Assembly: GCF_000210295.1 (NCBI RefSeq)
Contig: NC_026740.1
Location: 689,691 to 753,690, forward strand
Length of the DNA: 64,000 nt
From: Trypanosoma brucei gambiense DAL972
Taxonomy: Eukaryota; Euglenozoa; Kinetoplastea; Trypanosomatida; Trypanosomatidae
Reading direction: 5' to 3'
Position numbers and translations under genes: made by a program
The notes under the pieces: generated by a model
The model's input: only the letters and a program-made list of their open reading frames with translations
Told to the model about the DNA's origin: nothing
The model's database searches: none
Shown here: piece after piece, positions 21,618-32,662 of the stretch
How positions within the stretch are numbered: position 1 is the first letter of the stretch
How the letters are laid out: each line of letters begins with the position of its first letter

Positions 21618-23072
21618 TACCCTAACTTTACGACCAGGATGGGTTTTCCCACTCCCTTATTTTTGGTCGAGAAGACTCTGCCACAAAAGGAAATATACGC
21701 CCGTAAATAAATAAATATATATATATATATATATATCTTTTTATGTATCCGTGCGCGTTCGAGAATGTAAGTGTTTTCCACTGCGCCTTGCCTCCACCGT
21801 TTCTCCCTCTGGCTACACACCCTTGTTCCTTCACTTCTTTTTCTTTTTCCCTCAAATACCACCTCTACTACACTTGCCCCTAACCCTTCTACACTAATGA
21901 TCGAGTGCTTGTAAGGAAAAAAAAACGGACAAAGAACCTGCGGAGATAAAAATGAAATATTAGAAACGCCTGGCACGGCTAGTCACGTCTGAATTCGCGA
22001 ACACAAAAATAAGTGAAAACGCTGTACATCGCCTTCTCCACTTTCCCGGTCCCTTTTTGATCCTGCTTCATTTCGTTCACTCCAAATGCAAGCGGTGCAG
22101 GCGCGAGTGGTAGCCTAGCGAAACAAAGCGAAGCAAGAACGAGCGAAGGGAAGAGGAAAAAGAAAAGAAAGAACTGATAAGCCTGCAGTTGTGCACGTCC
22201 ATGTAAAATGTATAATTTATTTATTTTAATTTATTCTGTGTGTAGTACACGGTTGGGGTGCGAGCTGTAACATCATTTACCACACTTGGAATGAAGACAG
22301 TTAACGACTTTTTGTTTTGGGGGCTTTCATAGTGAGCACTACCTTAACTAAAATCGGAGATACACCGCATTACGCCTCAACACTAGAATGAAGGGGAGGG
22401 GGGAGGGGAAAGAAAAAAACAAATGTCGAATGTAAAGTACATGAAAATGAGATAATACACCAGTTAAGTGGCAAGTATATATATATATATATATATTGCT
22501 GATTTGTGCACAAAGAGGAAAAAGAAAAAGGGAAGTAAAGCCCCGCTGCAGAACCTTCTCCTCTTATAACCGCAACAAAAAATACGCAACCAGTTAGCTA
22601 TAAGTTCATTGCGGCCCCACCAAATACAAACAAGAACAACCTCCAGTACAATCTTCTTCCACTTCTCTTCTCCCATTCCGTCGCTCCTTTTCTTTCCTTT
22701 CACTTTCTTTCTTGTTTACCCTCATCACGTAAAACCGACACCTAATTTGATTTCCCTCCATCCCCCTTTCCGCCCACACTTTTGTTTTAAACGTTTACCT
22801 GACGGCCGCTCGCACATTATAGCATGGAAGAGAGGAACGAAGTGGTAAACCCCATTTTTTTTTTTTAGAATGGGTGAGACCCACGACAGGTAACCACAAA
22901 AAAGAAGTTTAGAAAAGTAAAGTAAGAGGTATCCCCGTAACAAATTTCGAATCGAACCAACATGTAAAAATACCTGCAAAGCCGCATCACGCGGGGGCGG
23001 ACAAGTAACGCGATGCGTTTGTGAAGCACTGACAGAAATGCCCCCTAGGAAACAGAAGGACAGCTGGAAATA
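21618..23072. other. Intergenic spacer between RER1 and RPT1
   Basis: About 1.45 kb with no gene. AT microsatellites lie at 21715-21736 and 22476-22496. A run of A at 21918-21927 is a minus-strand T tract that could direct trans-splicing for RPT1. The region 22100-22180 is purine-rich. A B-box-like motif on the minus strand at about 22950-22962 has no tRNA around it. The rest is the probable RER1 3' UTR. Confidence 0.55.
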
Positions 23073-23621
23073 TCAACTCTTGGGCACAAACTTTGGTTTA
23101 CCCGCACTCCACGGAACGTAGCGATGCCTGATCATATGTCGAATACGCTCACCGACTTGTATAATGGTAAGAAAGATAAAGTACAAGAGAAGGACAGGCC
23201 AAAAGACGGGAATGTCCAGAATTCGAAAAAGTGTGAGAAACGTGCAAACCAACACGGACTTCATCATACTACACCACACCACAAATTCTTGCATCCGTGG
23301 AACGAAAGGGCGAAACTCTTCATCGGGAGATGCGGCAGTGTGAGGGAGCTGCCCCTCACTCCCCAAATCCTCATCTGCGAGCGGGGTAATAACCTGCACC
23401 AGAAGAAACAGTAAATGAATGCCCAACACGTAACTGATCACATAAAACCCACCACAGAAATAGACACGAAGGATATACAGCGAGAGCATGAAGACGAACA
23501 TGACCCAACGCAGAGGCCGGTGCGGGACAGTTTGGTCAAGGAGGCGTGACCACGTCATCTTTATATTATCGGTGAATTTGCGGGCTGCCGACTTCTGTCC
23601 AATAATGTCCTTCGACGACAT
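23073..23621 (-). CDS. RER1: RER1 family ER-retrieval receptor
   Basis: Golgi membrane protein that returns escaped ER membrane proteins and unassembled subunits in COPI vesicles. 182 residues from an ATG at 23621, the family length. Four hydrophobic segments arranged as two hairpins are visible (about 40-58, 61-82, 118-135 and 137-153). The RER1 signature segments are DEEFRPFVPRMQEF at about 100-113, with the conserved FRPF, then DIPVFWPVLLLYF and RIRHMIRHRYVPW. The C-terminus is basic (GKPKFVPKS) and cytosolic. All conserved family stretches are intact. Confidence 0.94.
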   Translation of the reverse strand: MSSKDIIGQKSAARKFTDNIKMTWSRLLDQTVPHRPLRWVMFVFMLSLYILRVYFCGGFYVISYVLGIHLLFLLVQVITPLADEDLGSEGQLPHTAASPDEEFRPFVPRMQEFVVWCSMMKSVLVCTFLTLFRILDIPVFWPVLLLYFIFLTIIQVGERIRHMIRHRYVPWSAGKPKFVPKS

Positions 23622-24567
23622 CGCTGCCCTTTTTGTTGTTGTTGTTGTTGTTTGGACTTCCTTCTATGTGCTTTTCCACTTCAGTCAGCACTCAGACAAA
23701 TGATTAAAACAAAAAGCCACAACGGTGAGAAGACCCTACACACTAACGCTGTCAACCCTCTGTCTTGCACAAATCCAACCTCCTCTTCCTTTCTTTCGAA
23801 TCTAATGGAGTTTAGGAAATCTACTGCCCTTTGTTTTCTCCTTTCCCTTGAGCCCTTGATGCAGACACTCCCGTTATTACCCTCAGTTTATCGCTTCTTT
23901 CGTTATTATATCTCTTTCTTCGTGTTTTTTTTGTAGTCTCTCGTTTATATTCCTCCTTTCTTTAGCAATATATAACTCCACCTGCTAACAACTATTTAAT
24001 TATTCCAGTTGTGTCCTCAACTTCCGTTTAAAATAACGCCCTGTACTTCGTTAAGTGGAGGAAGTTCTCCCCAAGTGATTAATAATATAACAGGGGGAAA
24101 AAGACCAAAGATCACAACACCCGGTGAATATACGGACGCGTTACTGCTACTTCTTGTGCTATGTTGAGAAAATGAATGATGTGCCGCGAGATTTGGGTGG
24201 TGATGAGGAAAAAAAAACATAAAGAAGGAAAAACAATGACGGTAAAAAATAGTGGCATCAACAAATTAAAGGGAAAGGAAAGCAAACGGACCATAAAATA
24301 TCACAGCAGCAATGCGAAGTACTTACGGAACTGCACTAGAAAAGTTAAGCGAGAAACAATAATAATGGCGATGATAACAGTAACAACAAATCAAGACTTG
24401 CTTCATCAAACGCAACAAAGCCGCAGATGAGCATCGTCATGACCCTTCGTCCGTCCGAAGCACCACACAGTTGGTAACGTTTAAAAGGGGATGTCAAGAA
24501 GAAGCAAAGGAAGACAAAAGACAAAAAGAATGCAAACTTTGTTGCGCGTCTCAATCACCTCTCTTAA
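23622..24567. other. Intergenic spacer between PWWP-TrmO gene and RER1
   Basis: No gene. A GTT repeat at 23633-23651 (read as AAC on the minus strand) lies close to the RER1 ATG. The remainder, including A-rich 24200-24300, is the likely 3' UTR of the PWWP-TrmO gene. Confidence 0.5.
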
Positions 24568-25743
24568 TCACGCCACTGCTTCCTCTTCAAAGACGCGATC
24601 CACCTGCAGCGACTGCTTGTCATATTTGTGGTCAGAGCCACCACGGCCAGCTGCATCCAACTCCGCTACCCATCCGGCATACGCATCCGGATGTGCATCA
24701 CAAAACGGTAAGTAAGGTTTGATGTCTAGAACGGGCGTGCCATGGAGAAGGTCGTGATCAGCAATGTGAACCTCCAAACCGCGCACATCGACAAGACGCA
24801 CGCACGAAAGTCCAATAAAGTTCGGGCGGTGGGGACTTCGTGTGGCAAATACACCTCGCAGTTCACTATCACGTGGGGGGACCAACATCGTTTTGAAACC
24901 AGCAGAGCGCTCTGCGCCCTGACGAGGGCGTTGGCGCTTCGCCCCGACGGCAACTTCTGCCCTATCACCCTTCACACCGCCCGTATCATCCGCCGCAGTG
25001 ACGCTATCTTTTGCCTGCGTGCACTCTTCGTCAACAGGAAGAGCATAGGAAAAAGAGAAAAGCACCCAAATGTATTCGAAACCCTTAAGGTCCCTCACCG
25101 CATTCTCTAAGCCAACGCGAAGCCTAATAACTGCCGTTTGTGGCATGAAGTTTTCCGTGTGTGGTTGTCGTGGGGCCGAAATGTGGGTTCGCATAAGACT
25201 GTAGACAATCCCAACACCACATATAGAATATGGTTGAAGTTTCTCTGGACTGAGCACGATACGCACAAGCCGATTTGCGTGCATTACGGCACGATGGAAC
25301 GCTGCTTCATATGCATCCACCTTATGTTTTGTGCGCTGTAACCGTTGCTCAATACAATCCGCCACATCTTCTGGTGTGCGCAGCCGGTCAAAAAAATACA
25401 CGGCGCTAGCGGGAGCGGTGATACAATCTCGTTTCAACCCGTCATCAGCATCACCTGAGGAAACAAGGGAAGGTGGCGGGTCAAACAAACGGGCAGTGAT
25501 GCGATTGGACTTAACATCAGCTACTAACACCTCCCCTGGCCAGTAGGGTAAACCGGGGGGACGAATCCAAACAATATCATTTGGAAGGAAATAATGTGGT
25601 CGAACACCGAAACGCATAGGCCGTGGTCGCGTCTTACCGCCCTTCAAAACAACGTCCTCGCCGTGTGCATCTTCAACTGGCTCCGGTTGAGAATCGCGAT
25701 GGGAATCAACTCGGATAAGTGATCTTTCAGTACTCTCCTCCAT
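24568..25743 (-). CDS. TRMO: PWWP domain fused to TrmO/TsaA-type tRNA methyltransferase
   Basis: 391 residues from the ATG at 25743; four more upstream codons end in GTG. Residues about 50-90 read as a PWWP domain: NDIVWIRPPGLPYWPGEVL followed by ITARLFD, with PYWP in the place of the name-giving motif. PWWP domains bind methylated histone tails or DNA. From about 165 the chain is a TrmO/TsaA (UPF0066) domain: VGIVYSLMRTH, FEYIWVLFSFSY, then LRGVFATRSPHRPNFIGLS (about 295-313) and GTPVLDIKPYLPF. TrmO adds the N6-methyl group to t6A at position 37 of threonine tRNA using S-adenosylmethionine. An insertion of about 50 residues (Asp/Gly/Arg-rich) splits the TrmO core before MLVPPRDSE. The fusion is unusual in my knowledge. 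The tRNA role follows from the family; the PWWP role is inference. Confidence 0.85.
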   Translation of the reverse strand: MEESTERSLIRVDSHRDSQPEPVEDAHGEDVVLKGGKTRPRPMRFGVRPHYFLPNDIVWIRPPGLPYWPGEVLVADVKSNRITARLFDPPPSLVSSGDADDGLKRDCITAPASAVYFFDRLRTPEDVADCIEQRLQRTKHKVDAYEAAFHRAVMHANRLVRIVLSPEKLQPYSICGVGIVYSLMRTHISAPRQPHTENFMPQTAVIRLRVGLENAVRDLKGFEYIWVLFSFSYALPVDEECTQAKDSVTAADDTGGVKGDRAEVAVGAKRQRPRQGAERSAGFKTMLVPPRDSELRGVFATRSPHRPNFIGLSCVRLVDVRGLEVHIADHDLLHGTPVLDIKPYLPFCDAHPDAYAGWVAELDAAGRGGSDHKYDKQSLQVDRVFEEEAVA

Positions 25744-26285
25744 GCGATCTTGCACGAAACAAAGGGCCGCTGAACGGTCTTCAGATAGATAATGAAAGAG
25801 GAAAGAGGTCGCTTTCCCTTTTCGGTAGTTAAGAACTAAATGAAAGGTTTAGAAAGAAAGTTAAAAACAAAAAATACAACCGCATTCTCTCAGGTATGGA
25901 ACAGGATTAATACGTAAAAGTTTACAGGACAGTCTGCAAAAAATAGGGTTAGCAGAATTTCATTTGTGTATCTGATGTGTGTATGATTGTGATCTTTCTG
26001 TAAACACAATCCACAGAGGTTACCCAATACCTCTGAGTTCAACAATTGTGCATTGAATGCCTGTTTCCATAATGGAATAGGAAAAAGATGTAACGGATCA
26101 CGGGGCTCCGGGGTGAAACATTGACGCACACACAGGTACGCCTAAACAGAAACAGTCGCAAAACCCCAACACGCGCGTTACCAAAATATGTCTTGCCGAA
26201 AGTTTGGTCACATCACTGATCCGCCCATTTCTGTTTCTGCCCATTGCAACTCGCGAAACTCCACTCCTCCCATGCCCCGCTTCCC
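25744..26285. other. Intergenic spacer between NAT9-like gene and PWWP-TrmO gene
   Basis: About 540 bases without a gene. The A-rich stretch 25840-25875 is a minus-strand pyrimidine tract suitable for trans-splicing of the PWWP-TrmO transcript. The rest is the 3' UTR of the NAT9-like gene. Confidence 0.5.
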
Positions 26286-27212
26286 TTACGCCTGCTCGTT
26301 TTCAGGAACTAAGTTTGTGATGCGTAACTTTCGCTCCACTGACTCGTCATACGTTCCAATCAAATAACCAGCCTCCTCCTTCCATGACTCCCCATCCGAG
26401 TCAATGAAAAACTTTATGTAGTGAATCTCCCCGAACACAGGGACTTCCTTCAGTAAAGTGAACCCCAGTTTCGATGTGAAGAGTTGGATGCTAGAGAAGT
26501 TGTTCGCACGCACCTTAGCAACAAAACGGGAGGCCCGAAGCTTGTCAAGTGCGTAACTCATAAGAAGTCTCACAGCCTCCTCACCGAACCCGCGGCGCCG
26601 AAAGTTCCCTTCCGCGATCATCGCCTCCACTTCGAAACAACGCCCGCAATCTGCCGCCGTTGGATTTGTTGTGGTGGGTTCCACACTGCTTATTTCATCA
26701 CTGCTTAAAATATGAAAAGCAGTGTCAACTGTGCTGTCAGTGTTCCCATCGCCCTCCATTTCACCCTCACCACTGCTAAGAAGGAAAAGATTGCAGTCAC
26801 CAATCATAACATACAGCCCCTCCTCACCATCTCGTGTCGTTAATGTTGTCGCCGCGTCCACCGGTATTTTGCTATGCTGACCGGCACCACCGGTGGATGA
26901 GTGAAGTATTTTCTTACCGCCTTCCACATTTTCCTCTGCTGTGGCACTACACTTCCCACAAACCCCTTCATGAACCTCCATCTCACCCTGTTGTACAGAG
27001 ACTGGGGCAAGAATAATGAACGTAAGTTTGTCCTCTGCACAGAGCCACTCCTGCTGATTTTCATACTCCTCCTGCAGCGTCAGTGGTTCACTGGCTGTGA
27101 GTTCCAACATTTTGGGGTCGCTCATCCAGCAGTGGTAGCGGGGCACATGGTGGCGCAAGTAAGGCACCAGTCGCAACCGTTGGCCAGAAACTAACACATT
27201 TTTATTGTTCAT
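26286..27212 (-). CDS. NAT9: NAT9-like GNAT family N-acetyltransferase
   Basis: 308 residues from an ATG at 27212. The N-terminus matches NAT9: RLRLVPYLRHHVPRYHCWM (12-30) and LTASEPLTLQEEYENQQEW (about 38-56), then LTFIILA. The GNAT acetyl-CoA-binding region lies at about 200-270: VEAMIAEGNFRRRGFGEEAVRLLM, with the RRxGxG pyrophosphate loop, followed by ANNFSSIQLFTSKLGF. An acidic, low-complexity insertion of about 100 residues (65-165) accounts for the extra length against about 200 residues in animals. Animal NAT9 has been linked to microtubule stability, possibly through tubulin. The substrate here is not shown by the sequence. Confidence 0.85.
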   Translation of the reverse strand: MNNKNVLVSGQRLRLVPYLRHHVPRYHCWMSDPKMLELTASEPLTLQEEYENQQEWLCAEDKLTFIILAPVSVQQGEMEVHEGVCGKCSATAEENVEGGKKILHSSTGGAGQHSKIPVDAATTLTTRDGEEGLYVMIGDCNLFLLSSGEGEMEGDGNTDSTVDTAFHILSSDEISSVEPTTTNPTAADCGRCFEVEAMIAEGNFRRRGFGEEAVRLLMSYALDKLRASRFVAKVRANNFSSIQLFTSKLGFTLLKEVPVFGEIHYIKFFIDSDGESWKEEAGYLIGTYDESVERKLRITNLVPENEQA

Positions 27213-29087
27213 AACACCACCACCACCACCCCCTATAATCCTAATGCTTTATACATACGTACATGCGGTTACACATATGGAAACCAAGTAGAAGGAGCAA
27301 AGAACATGAAAAAGAAACAAGGAAGAGAAACACAGAAAGTACAGGGCCAAACTGATGCAGCACACTATGATAATTAAAAAGTAAAACAAAAAAGGCATAA
27401 AGACGGAGTGGGGAGTTGCACACCGCCAAGGGAAAACAGCTAAGCTCTATCATTGTTTTTTTTTTCACTCGAAGAGCACAAAAAATACACTCACAAAATA
27501 AAGAAGGGTGAAAGCGTCAAGAATAACCATTTCAATATGGTGAGGAACGAATAAAATGGAAGATGGAGTTAAAACCATCAAAAAACAATATATACGCGCA
27601 CTCAAACAGCAGGTGATAGCCCAGTACAGCAGAGCAACAATAATAACAACAGTTTCTTTTAAAAAAAAAAATAGGAAAAGAAGTAACATCCACATGAGTA
27701 GTCCGGTTAAAATTTCGTTGATTCCCTACCGATGTTACTTTAACTTTCGTTTCCTCCCCCCCCCCTCGAACCACAAGCGGAGGAGCAGTAATGGGAAAGA
27801 CGTACGAGATGTAAAAACATCTCGATGCCGTTGACTCCCCTATTGTAGAACTACGGTGGCATCTCTTACTTTACCCCACGGCTCCACCGTCCATTCATCT
27901 GTTGTGCCTGAGTTTTGCCTCGTCATTCAAAATCTGCAGCATGTGGTCATGCAACCAAGGAAAAAACAAACGACGCACAAGCAAGATACAAATGGAATAC
28001 CACATCATCCGCACCAAAAGTGTTTGTGTCTACAATTTCATAAGTGAGGGAGAGGATCCTGCGCCCGCTACACTACAGCTTACCGCTACACACGCAAACA
28101 CAAACATTCATATTCATGTAAATAAATATTAATAAATATAGTTGTTTACACATACGTCTTCAACGGCATTACCCAAAACTATGGAGCCGCCATGAAGCGG
28201 CAGCAATCAAGCACAAACACAAACACAAACAAGCCGATACTAAAGGAGAAGTGTGTAAAAACAAAAAAAGAAAAAAGAGCGCTTAGGAACCAATCGTTAG
28301 TAATAGGAGGAAACTATCGAAAATGGGAGAGGTTGTGTCGTAGGGTCAGTTTTTAATGAAATTTGCATTTGGGAATTACAGAATGGAATTAAGTATGACC
28401 GTGGGGCAATGTACGACAACGCGAGATGGACATGTGCATAACTCCGCAATCCATCAAAAGGCAACTAAGAGGTTTGAGCAGAAAAAATAGAGGAAGAAAA
28501 AAAATACCCCAATGTTTCGTCACCTGCATGCAATTCCTCTAATGGATCCTCCGCCACACATAACCAGTTTTATAACTGGATAGAGCGAACTAGATCAAAA
28601 TCGACCGCTGCCCATGGTGAAGTACAAAAGAGGAACACAACGCATCCCTCACATCCGTTCCTGATAGAAGGAGTCACGTAAGTGAACATATATGGGTACA
28701 TAAAAGGAAAGACTAGAACATATGCGCATGCCAAGTCCTGAATCTCAAAAAAAAAAAATCAGAAAATGTGCATTTTTTTTTGAGCCTCCTTATGCCGTCA
28801 CCACCAAAAAGTCCCGACAATACTGTCACACAGTGAAAATAAAATGGTCAAGACATCTGACAGAAAAGGAAAAGAGGTCAAGGGATTGTTTCTCATCCAC
28901 TTCCTGGAGATCAGTGCGTGGCAACTATCTCACGCGCAACCACAGCACCCCGCACAAAACGCACCAAAGTTTCTTCAATGTGCACAATAACCCAAAAATG
29001 GGACAGAGAGGCACACACCACCGACAAATATAAATAAATTGGTGTGTATGTCCACTCGCCCTTCCATATCCCACACTAAGTAGAAAG
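27213..29087. other. Long spacer holding the E2 gene 3' UTR
   Basis: About 1.9 kb with no credible gene, probably mostly the 3' UTR of the E2 gene plus the short 5' flank of NAT9. On the transcribed strand, 28115-28145 reads as overlapping UAUUUAUU-type AU-rich elements. An ACAAAC repeat lies at 28212-28231. The A run at 27660-27672 is a minus-strand T tract. GGTGGT triplets (plus CCACCA) at 27217-27231 lie directly upstream of the NAT9 ATG. Confidence 0.55.
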
Positions 29088-29756
29088 TCACTCCACGCCT
29101 TCCGTAGCATCATCATCATCTGCATCACTGAATGATTGTTCAAGCGACTCTTCAACAACACGCCTCACACGCTCCTCATACTTGTCCCTGCTTTGGACAT
29201 ACATACTGGCCGCCTCAGCGTTGGCTGCAGAGTTAGGGTTTGGATCTGAAAGTAGTGAAATAATCATCAAGAGAACCGACTCCACGCTCAGTGACGGACA
29301 CCATTTGTCTTTCAGTGTATCAAGGCAGATGTCCCCATTTCCATACACATTTGGGTGAAATATTTTTGTTGTAAACCGCACAGAAGGCGGAGAAAAGGGA
29401 TACTCAGGGGGGAATTGCAAAAGCAGTTTGAACACACCACCTTCCCACGCAGTCCCATCTGGACCAAGAACGACTGCCTTCCATTGGAACAAATCGCCCT
29501 CCAGCGGCCTCGTCCAAAACTGTTCGCACTTGTTCATATGAATAACCTGCAAGTCGTTCATGAGTCGACGTTGGGCACTGGCAAAGTTATGTGAATTCTC
29601 TACCGTTGCTTGCGGCTGGGGAATAGACCGAACAACCGCCTCCGCCTCCGCCGTCACCTCAATCCCGTGCGGTGCCGTCTCTTCTCCGTCTATAGCAACC
29701 CTGGCAGTTTGCCGAGAAATATTAATGGCTGCTTCATTGGTAGATTCATTATCCAT
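29088..29756 (-). CDS. Ubiquitin-conjugating enzyme E2, RAD6/UBE2A-like
   Basis: 222 residues from an ATG at 29756. The UBC fold covers about 60-207. The catalytic Cys is 144 in GDICLDTL, with the HPN tripeptide at 134-136 and the usual PPEYPFSPPSVRF upstream. The closest family is RAD6/UBE2A by RRLMNDLQ, WEGGVFKLLLQF, SLLSDPNPNSAANAEAA and YEERVRRVVE. RAD6 enzymes ubiquitinate PCNA, histone H2B or N-end-rule substrates depending on the E3. Two departures are a 60-residue N-terminal extension without recognisable domains and an acidic tail (SFSDADDDDATEGVE), which recalls the acidic tail of yeast Rad6. It sits between RPT5 and RPT1 in one transcription unit. Partner E3s are unknown. Confidence 0.92.
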   Translation of the reverse strand: MDNESTNEAAINISRQTARVAIDGEETAPHGIEVTAEAEAVVRSIPQPQATVENSHNFASAQRRLMNDLQVIHMNKCEQFWTRPLEGDLFQWKAVVLGPDGTAWEGGVFKLLLQFPPEYPFSPPSVRFTTKIFHPNVYGNGDICLDTLKDKWCPSLSVESVLLMIISLLSDPNPNSAANAEAASMYVQSRDKYEERVRRVVEESLEQSFSDADDDDATEGVE

Positions 29757-31324
29757 TGGTTTTACACTTCACAACAATGCGTAGTAACTGTTGCTGTCTC
29801 TATCTTACTAACGTTTCCTTCGCAGAGGAAGAGACAAACGCACACACACACGTGGCAATTCCTACCTTACTGTTCACTAATGGTAAACCTCCCAAAAGGC
29901 TTCTGTAGGCCTCGACACGCGCAATTGTTACTGTCGATGCGCCTGGGTAAGGTCACTGTTACTGTTTCTCTAACCGCATGATAGCAGAAAAAGAGAAACC
30001 GATGGTAGAAGAGTTTTTTTAAAAAAAAAAAAAGGTAAAAGAAGTACGCTATCCAAGTCGGAATCGGATACGAAGTTAACTCCGTCTCACATTTGACATG
30101 CGCACTCCTCCACCCTCATAAACACACGCACACACACACACACACACATAAAAGAAAAAGAGATATGCCGCTTGACGCCACGGTCATTTACTTCCCCTCA
30201 TTTTTCGGCTACTCGCCTCCGCACTTTGCCCCTATGCACAGGTACATATATATATTTATTTATTCAAAGCAGAATAAACAAATACCTTCAGCGCCTGGAC
30301 CTTGCCGTTTCTGCTTATTGAAAATTTTCCGAGCTGCCACCTTCCTCTCTTTTCTTCCGCCTTTCTTTCGTGTATCACAAATGGACAACACCGATGCCTC
30401 TTACCTCAAGTCTTCACTCCAATAACAGTGGTGGAAACCAAAACTTCGCGGCACATCCGACGAGCCGACGTGTGCTACGCTTAATAACAGTGAAGAAAAT
30501 TAAAAAGCAAAAGCAGCACCTCTACAAGCACATGACACATGGTACAAAAACTGCCGCGGCAGGGTAACAAAACCGTTTTAAACTACTGAAAAGTGAAACT
30601 GCATGCGACGAAGAATACGGCCAAGGAAGGAATAAAATCCCGTAAGACAAGAGCGAAAGCGAGGTAAGAATGATAACGGGTGATGACAAAGCGTGCCAAA
30701 CGTGGCAGCGCAAAGGGGTAGAAGAAAAAGTAAGAAATGATGGGGTTTCTCAACACATACATATATATATATATATATATACGTAATGTATATGCTTATA
30801 TGGGATTGTTGAATTTCTGCCAAAGGGGGAGAAAGAGGTTCAAACAAAAAAAATCAAAAGAGCACCAAAAAATATATACGACACTGTGGAATTCATGACT
30901 CCATTCCTCCCCTCCATGAACAACCAACACCCCTGTGCTGAAGTGAGTTGTCCCATAAAACTCGTATCGTACTATTCAGCATTGACTCTCATTTTCCTCT
31001 CCCATTTCCCCACTTCCCTATCAACACCAATGGTTTTGCTTCCCATCTATTCTTCCCTAATCGACACCCAACACACAGAGTCCGCAGAGTACAAACAAAT
31101 AAAAAAAAACGTGCTCTCGACAACTCTTTTTTGCGGCCAAACGAACCTCAATCCTCGAGACGACGCTGAAACCACAACCAGACCTCACACAGCAGCACAA
31201 TGCATCATCTGCCGCATGATGTTAGCGTAAGTGGGCCACCCTTGCACGCCTGTGGATACACGGAAAGAGGAAAAAAAAAAACAGAGCACGCAAAACAAAG
31301 TGAAGACAAAAGGCTGTGGGTAAA
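29757..31324. other. Intergenic spacer between RPT5 and E2 gene
   Basis: About 1.57 kb without a gene. A CA microsatellite lies at about 30123-30149 and an AT microsatellite at 30761-30781. The A run at 30019-30032 is a minus-strand T tract and a possible E2 splice signal. The right part is the RPT5 3' UTR. Confidence 0.55.
30761..30781. repeat. AT dinucleotide microsatellite
   Basis: About ten perfect AT units in the predicted RPT5 3' UTR. Confidence 0.9.
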
Positions 31325-32662
31325 CTATGCGTAATAGTTCAAGCTAGATTTTTTGCGTGCTTGCACAGCCGTAACCCCCTCCGCGAAGTCCTCGTGAGCC
31401 ACATAAACCCGCTCGTTGCGGAGTGCCAACATACCGGCCTCGACACACACAGCTTTGAGTTGTGCCCCATTCATATCCTCCGTCATGCGGGAAATCTCTT
31501 CAAAATTCACATCCCCATGAAGTGCCATGCGACGGGAATGAATTTGAAGAATGTGAGCGCGGGCCTCCTCATCCGGAAGAGTGAACTCCACCTTTCTGTC
31601 AATGCGCCCGCTACGCAACAAAGCGGGATCAAGGACATCGATACGATTCGTTGCCGCAATAACCTTCACGTCGTCGGTGCTTCCAAAGCCATCAAGCAGC
31701 GAAAGGAGCTCCAACATCGTGCGCTGCACTTCCCGTGACCCGTGTTTACTTCCCTCGTCCGAACGGCGCGAGCCGATAGCATCGAGCTCATCAATAAAAA
31801 TAATAGTTGGTGCTCTCTTCTTCGCAAGAGCAAAGGCGTCTCGAAGGATACGCGCTCCCTCCCCAATGTACATTTGTACGAGCTGCGGTCCAGCGAGGCG
31901 CAAGAAGCAGGCATCAGTTGCGGCTGCACACGCACGGGCCAGCATGGTCTTTCCAGTACCCGGAGAACCATAGAGCAGCACGCCCTTCGGTGGTTTAATA
32001 CCAATACGCACATATTTTTCCTTTTCCGTAATGGGAAGCACGACGGCCTCAATCATTTCATTAATCTGTTTATCGAGTCCTCCCACATCGGTATACTTTT
32101 CTTTGGGTTTCTCTACAATCTCCATCGCCTTCACACGGCTGTCGTACTCCGGTGGAAGTTCTTCGAGCACAAGGAAGGTATCCTTGTTTACACCAACGAG
32201 GTCCTGTGGGGAAAGTTTGTTTGCGTCAACAAGGCCAACAACAGGAAGAAAAACCGTCTGCCGGCTTGATGTCTTTATTATAGCGCTCTTTTGTGGATGT
32301 CGAGACTTTTTCTTTCCAACATTCAACTCCTCCACATCCTGGTCGTCTGCCTCAAGATCCAGTACCTCTGCGATGCTGGCAACGAGATATGGAAGCTTGT
32401 TGCTATCGCGCACACGTTTCTGGCTCTCTTCCACCTCCCTTCTCAACCCCGCCAATTCCGAAGACATGGTTCGCTCCTCATTCTTCAACTGATGTATTTC
32501 ACGCTGAAGCTGCGTTGAGCGGTTGCGAAGCTGCTGGTTGGTGAGTGAGTCGATGTTCTCCAATTCCTCCGGTGACAACTGCGCCGCCGCTGACGCGTCA
32601 CTGGTGCCCCCCCTGTCGCCCTCCGCTGCCCCACCGGTTGCCCTTGCGGTGTCCTGCGTCAT
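31325..32662 (-). CDS. RPT5: 26S proteasome regulatory ATPase subunit RPT5
   Basis: AAA ATPase of the 19S base; Rpt5 helps open the 20S gate through its C-terminus. 445 residues from the ATG at 32662; 13 more codons upstream start with TTG. A coiled coil spans about 35-87. The OB-like domain has [37 protein letters not shown] and LVGVNKD, all typical of Rpt5/PSMC3. Walker A is GSPGTGKT (232-239), where the usual second residue Pro is Ser. Walker B is [11 protein letters not shown], and the arginine-finger region is [20 protein letters not shown]. The chain ends YYA, a perfect HbYX gate-opening motif. In the 5' flank a minus-strand T tract is followed by the first AG just 39 bases before the ATG. 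Confidence 0.96.
   Translation of the reverse strand: MTQDTARATGGAAEGDRGGTSDASAAAQLSPEELENIDSLTNQQLRNRSTQLQREIHQLKNEERTMSSELAGLRREVEESQKRVRDSNKLPYLVASIAEVLDLEADDQDVEELNVGKKKSRHPQKSAIIKTSSRQTVFLPVVGLVDANKLSPQDLVGVNKDTFLVLEELPPEYDSRVKAMEIVEKPKEKYTDVGGLDKQINEMIEAVVLPITEKEKYVRIGIKPPKGVLLYGSPGTGKTMLARACAAATDACFLRLAGPQLVQMYIGEGARILRDAFALAKKRAPTIIFIDELDAIGSRRSDEGSKHGSREVQRTMLELLSLLDGFGSTDDVKVIAATNRIDVLDPALLRSGRIDRKVEFTLPDEEARAHILQIHSRRMALHGDVNFEEISRMTEDMNGAQLKAVCVEAGMLALRNERVYVAHEDFAEGVTAVQARKKSSLNYYA

Noticed and set aside
22945..22965. tRNA B-box-like sequence on the minus strand
   Set aside because: No A box, acceptor stem or anticodon arm can be folded around it.
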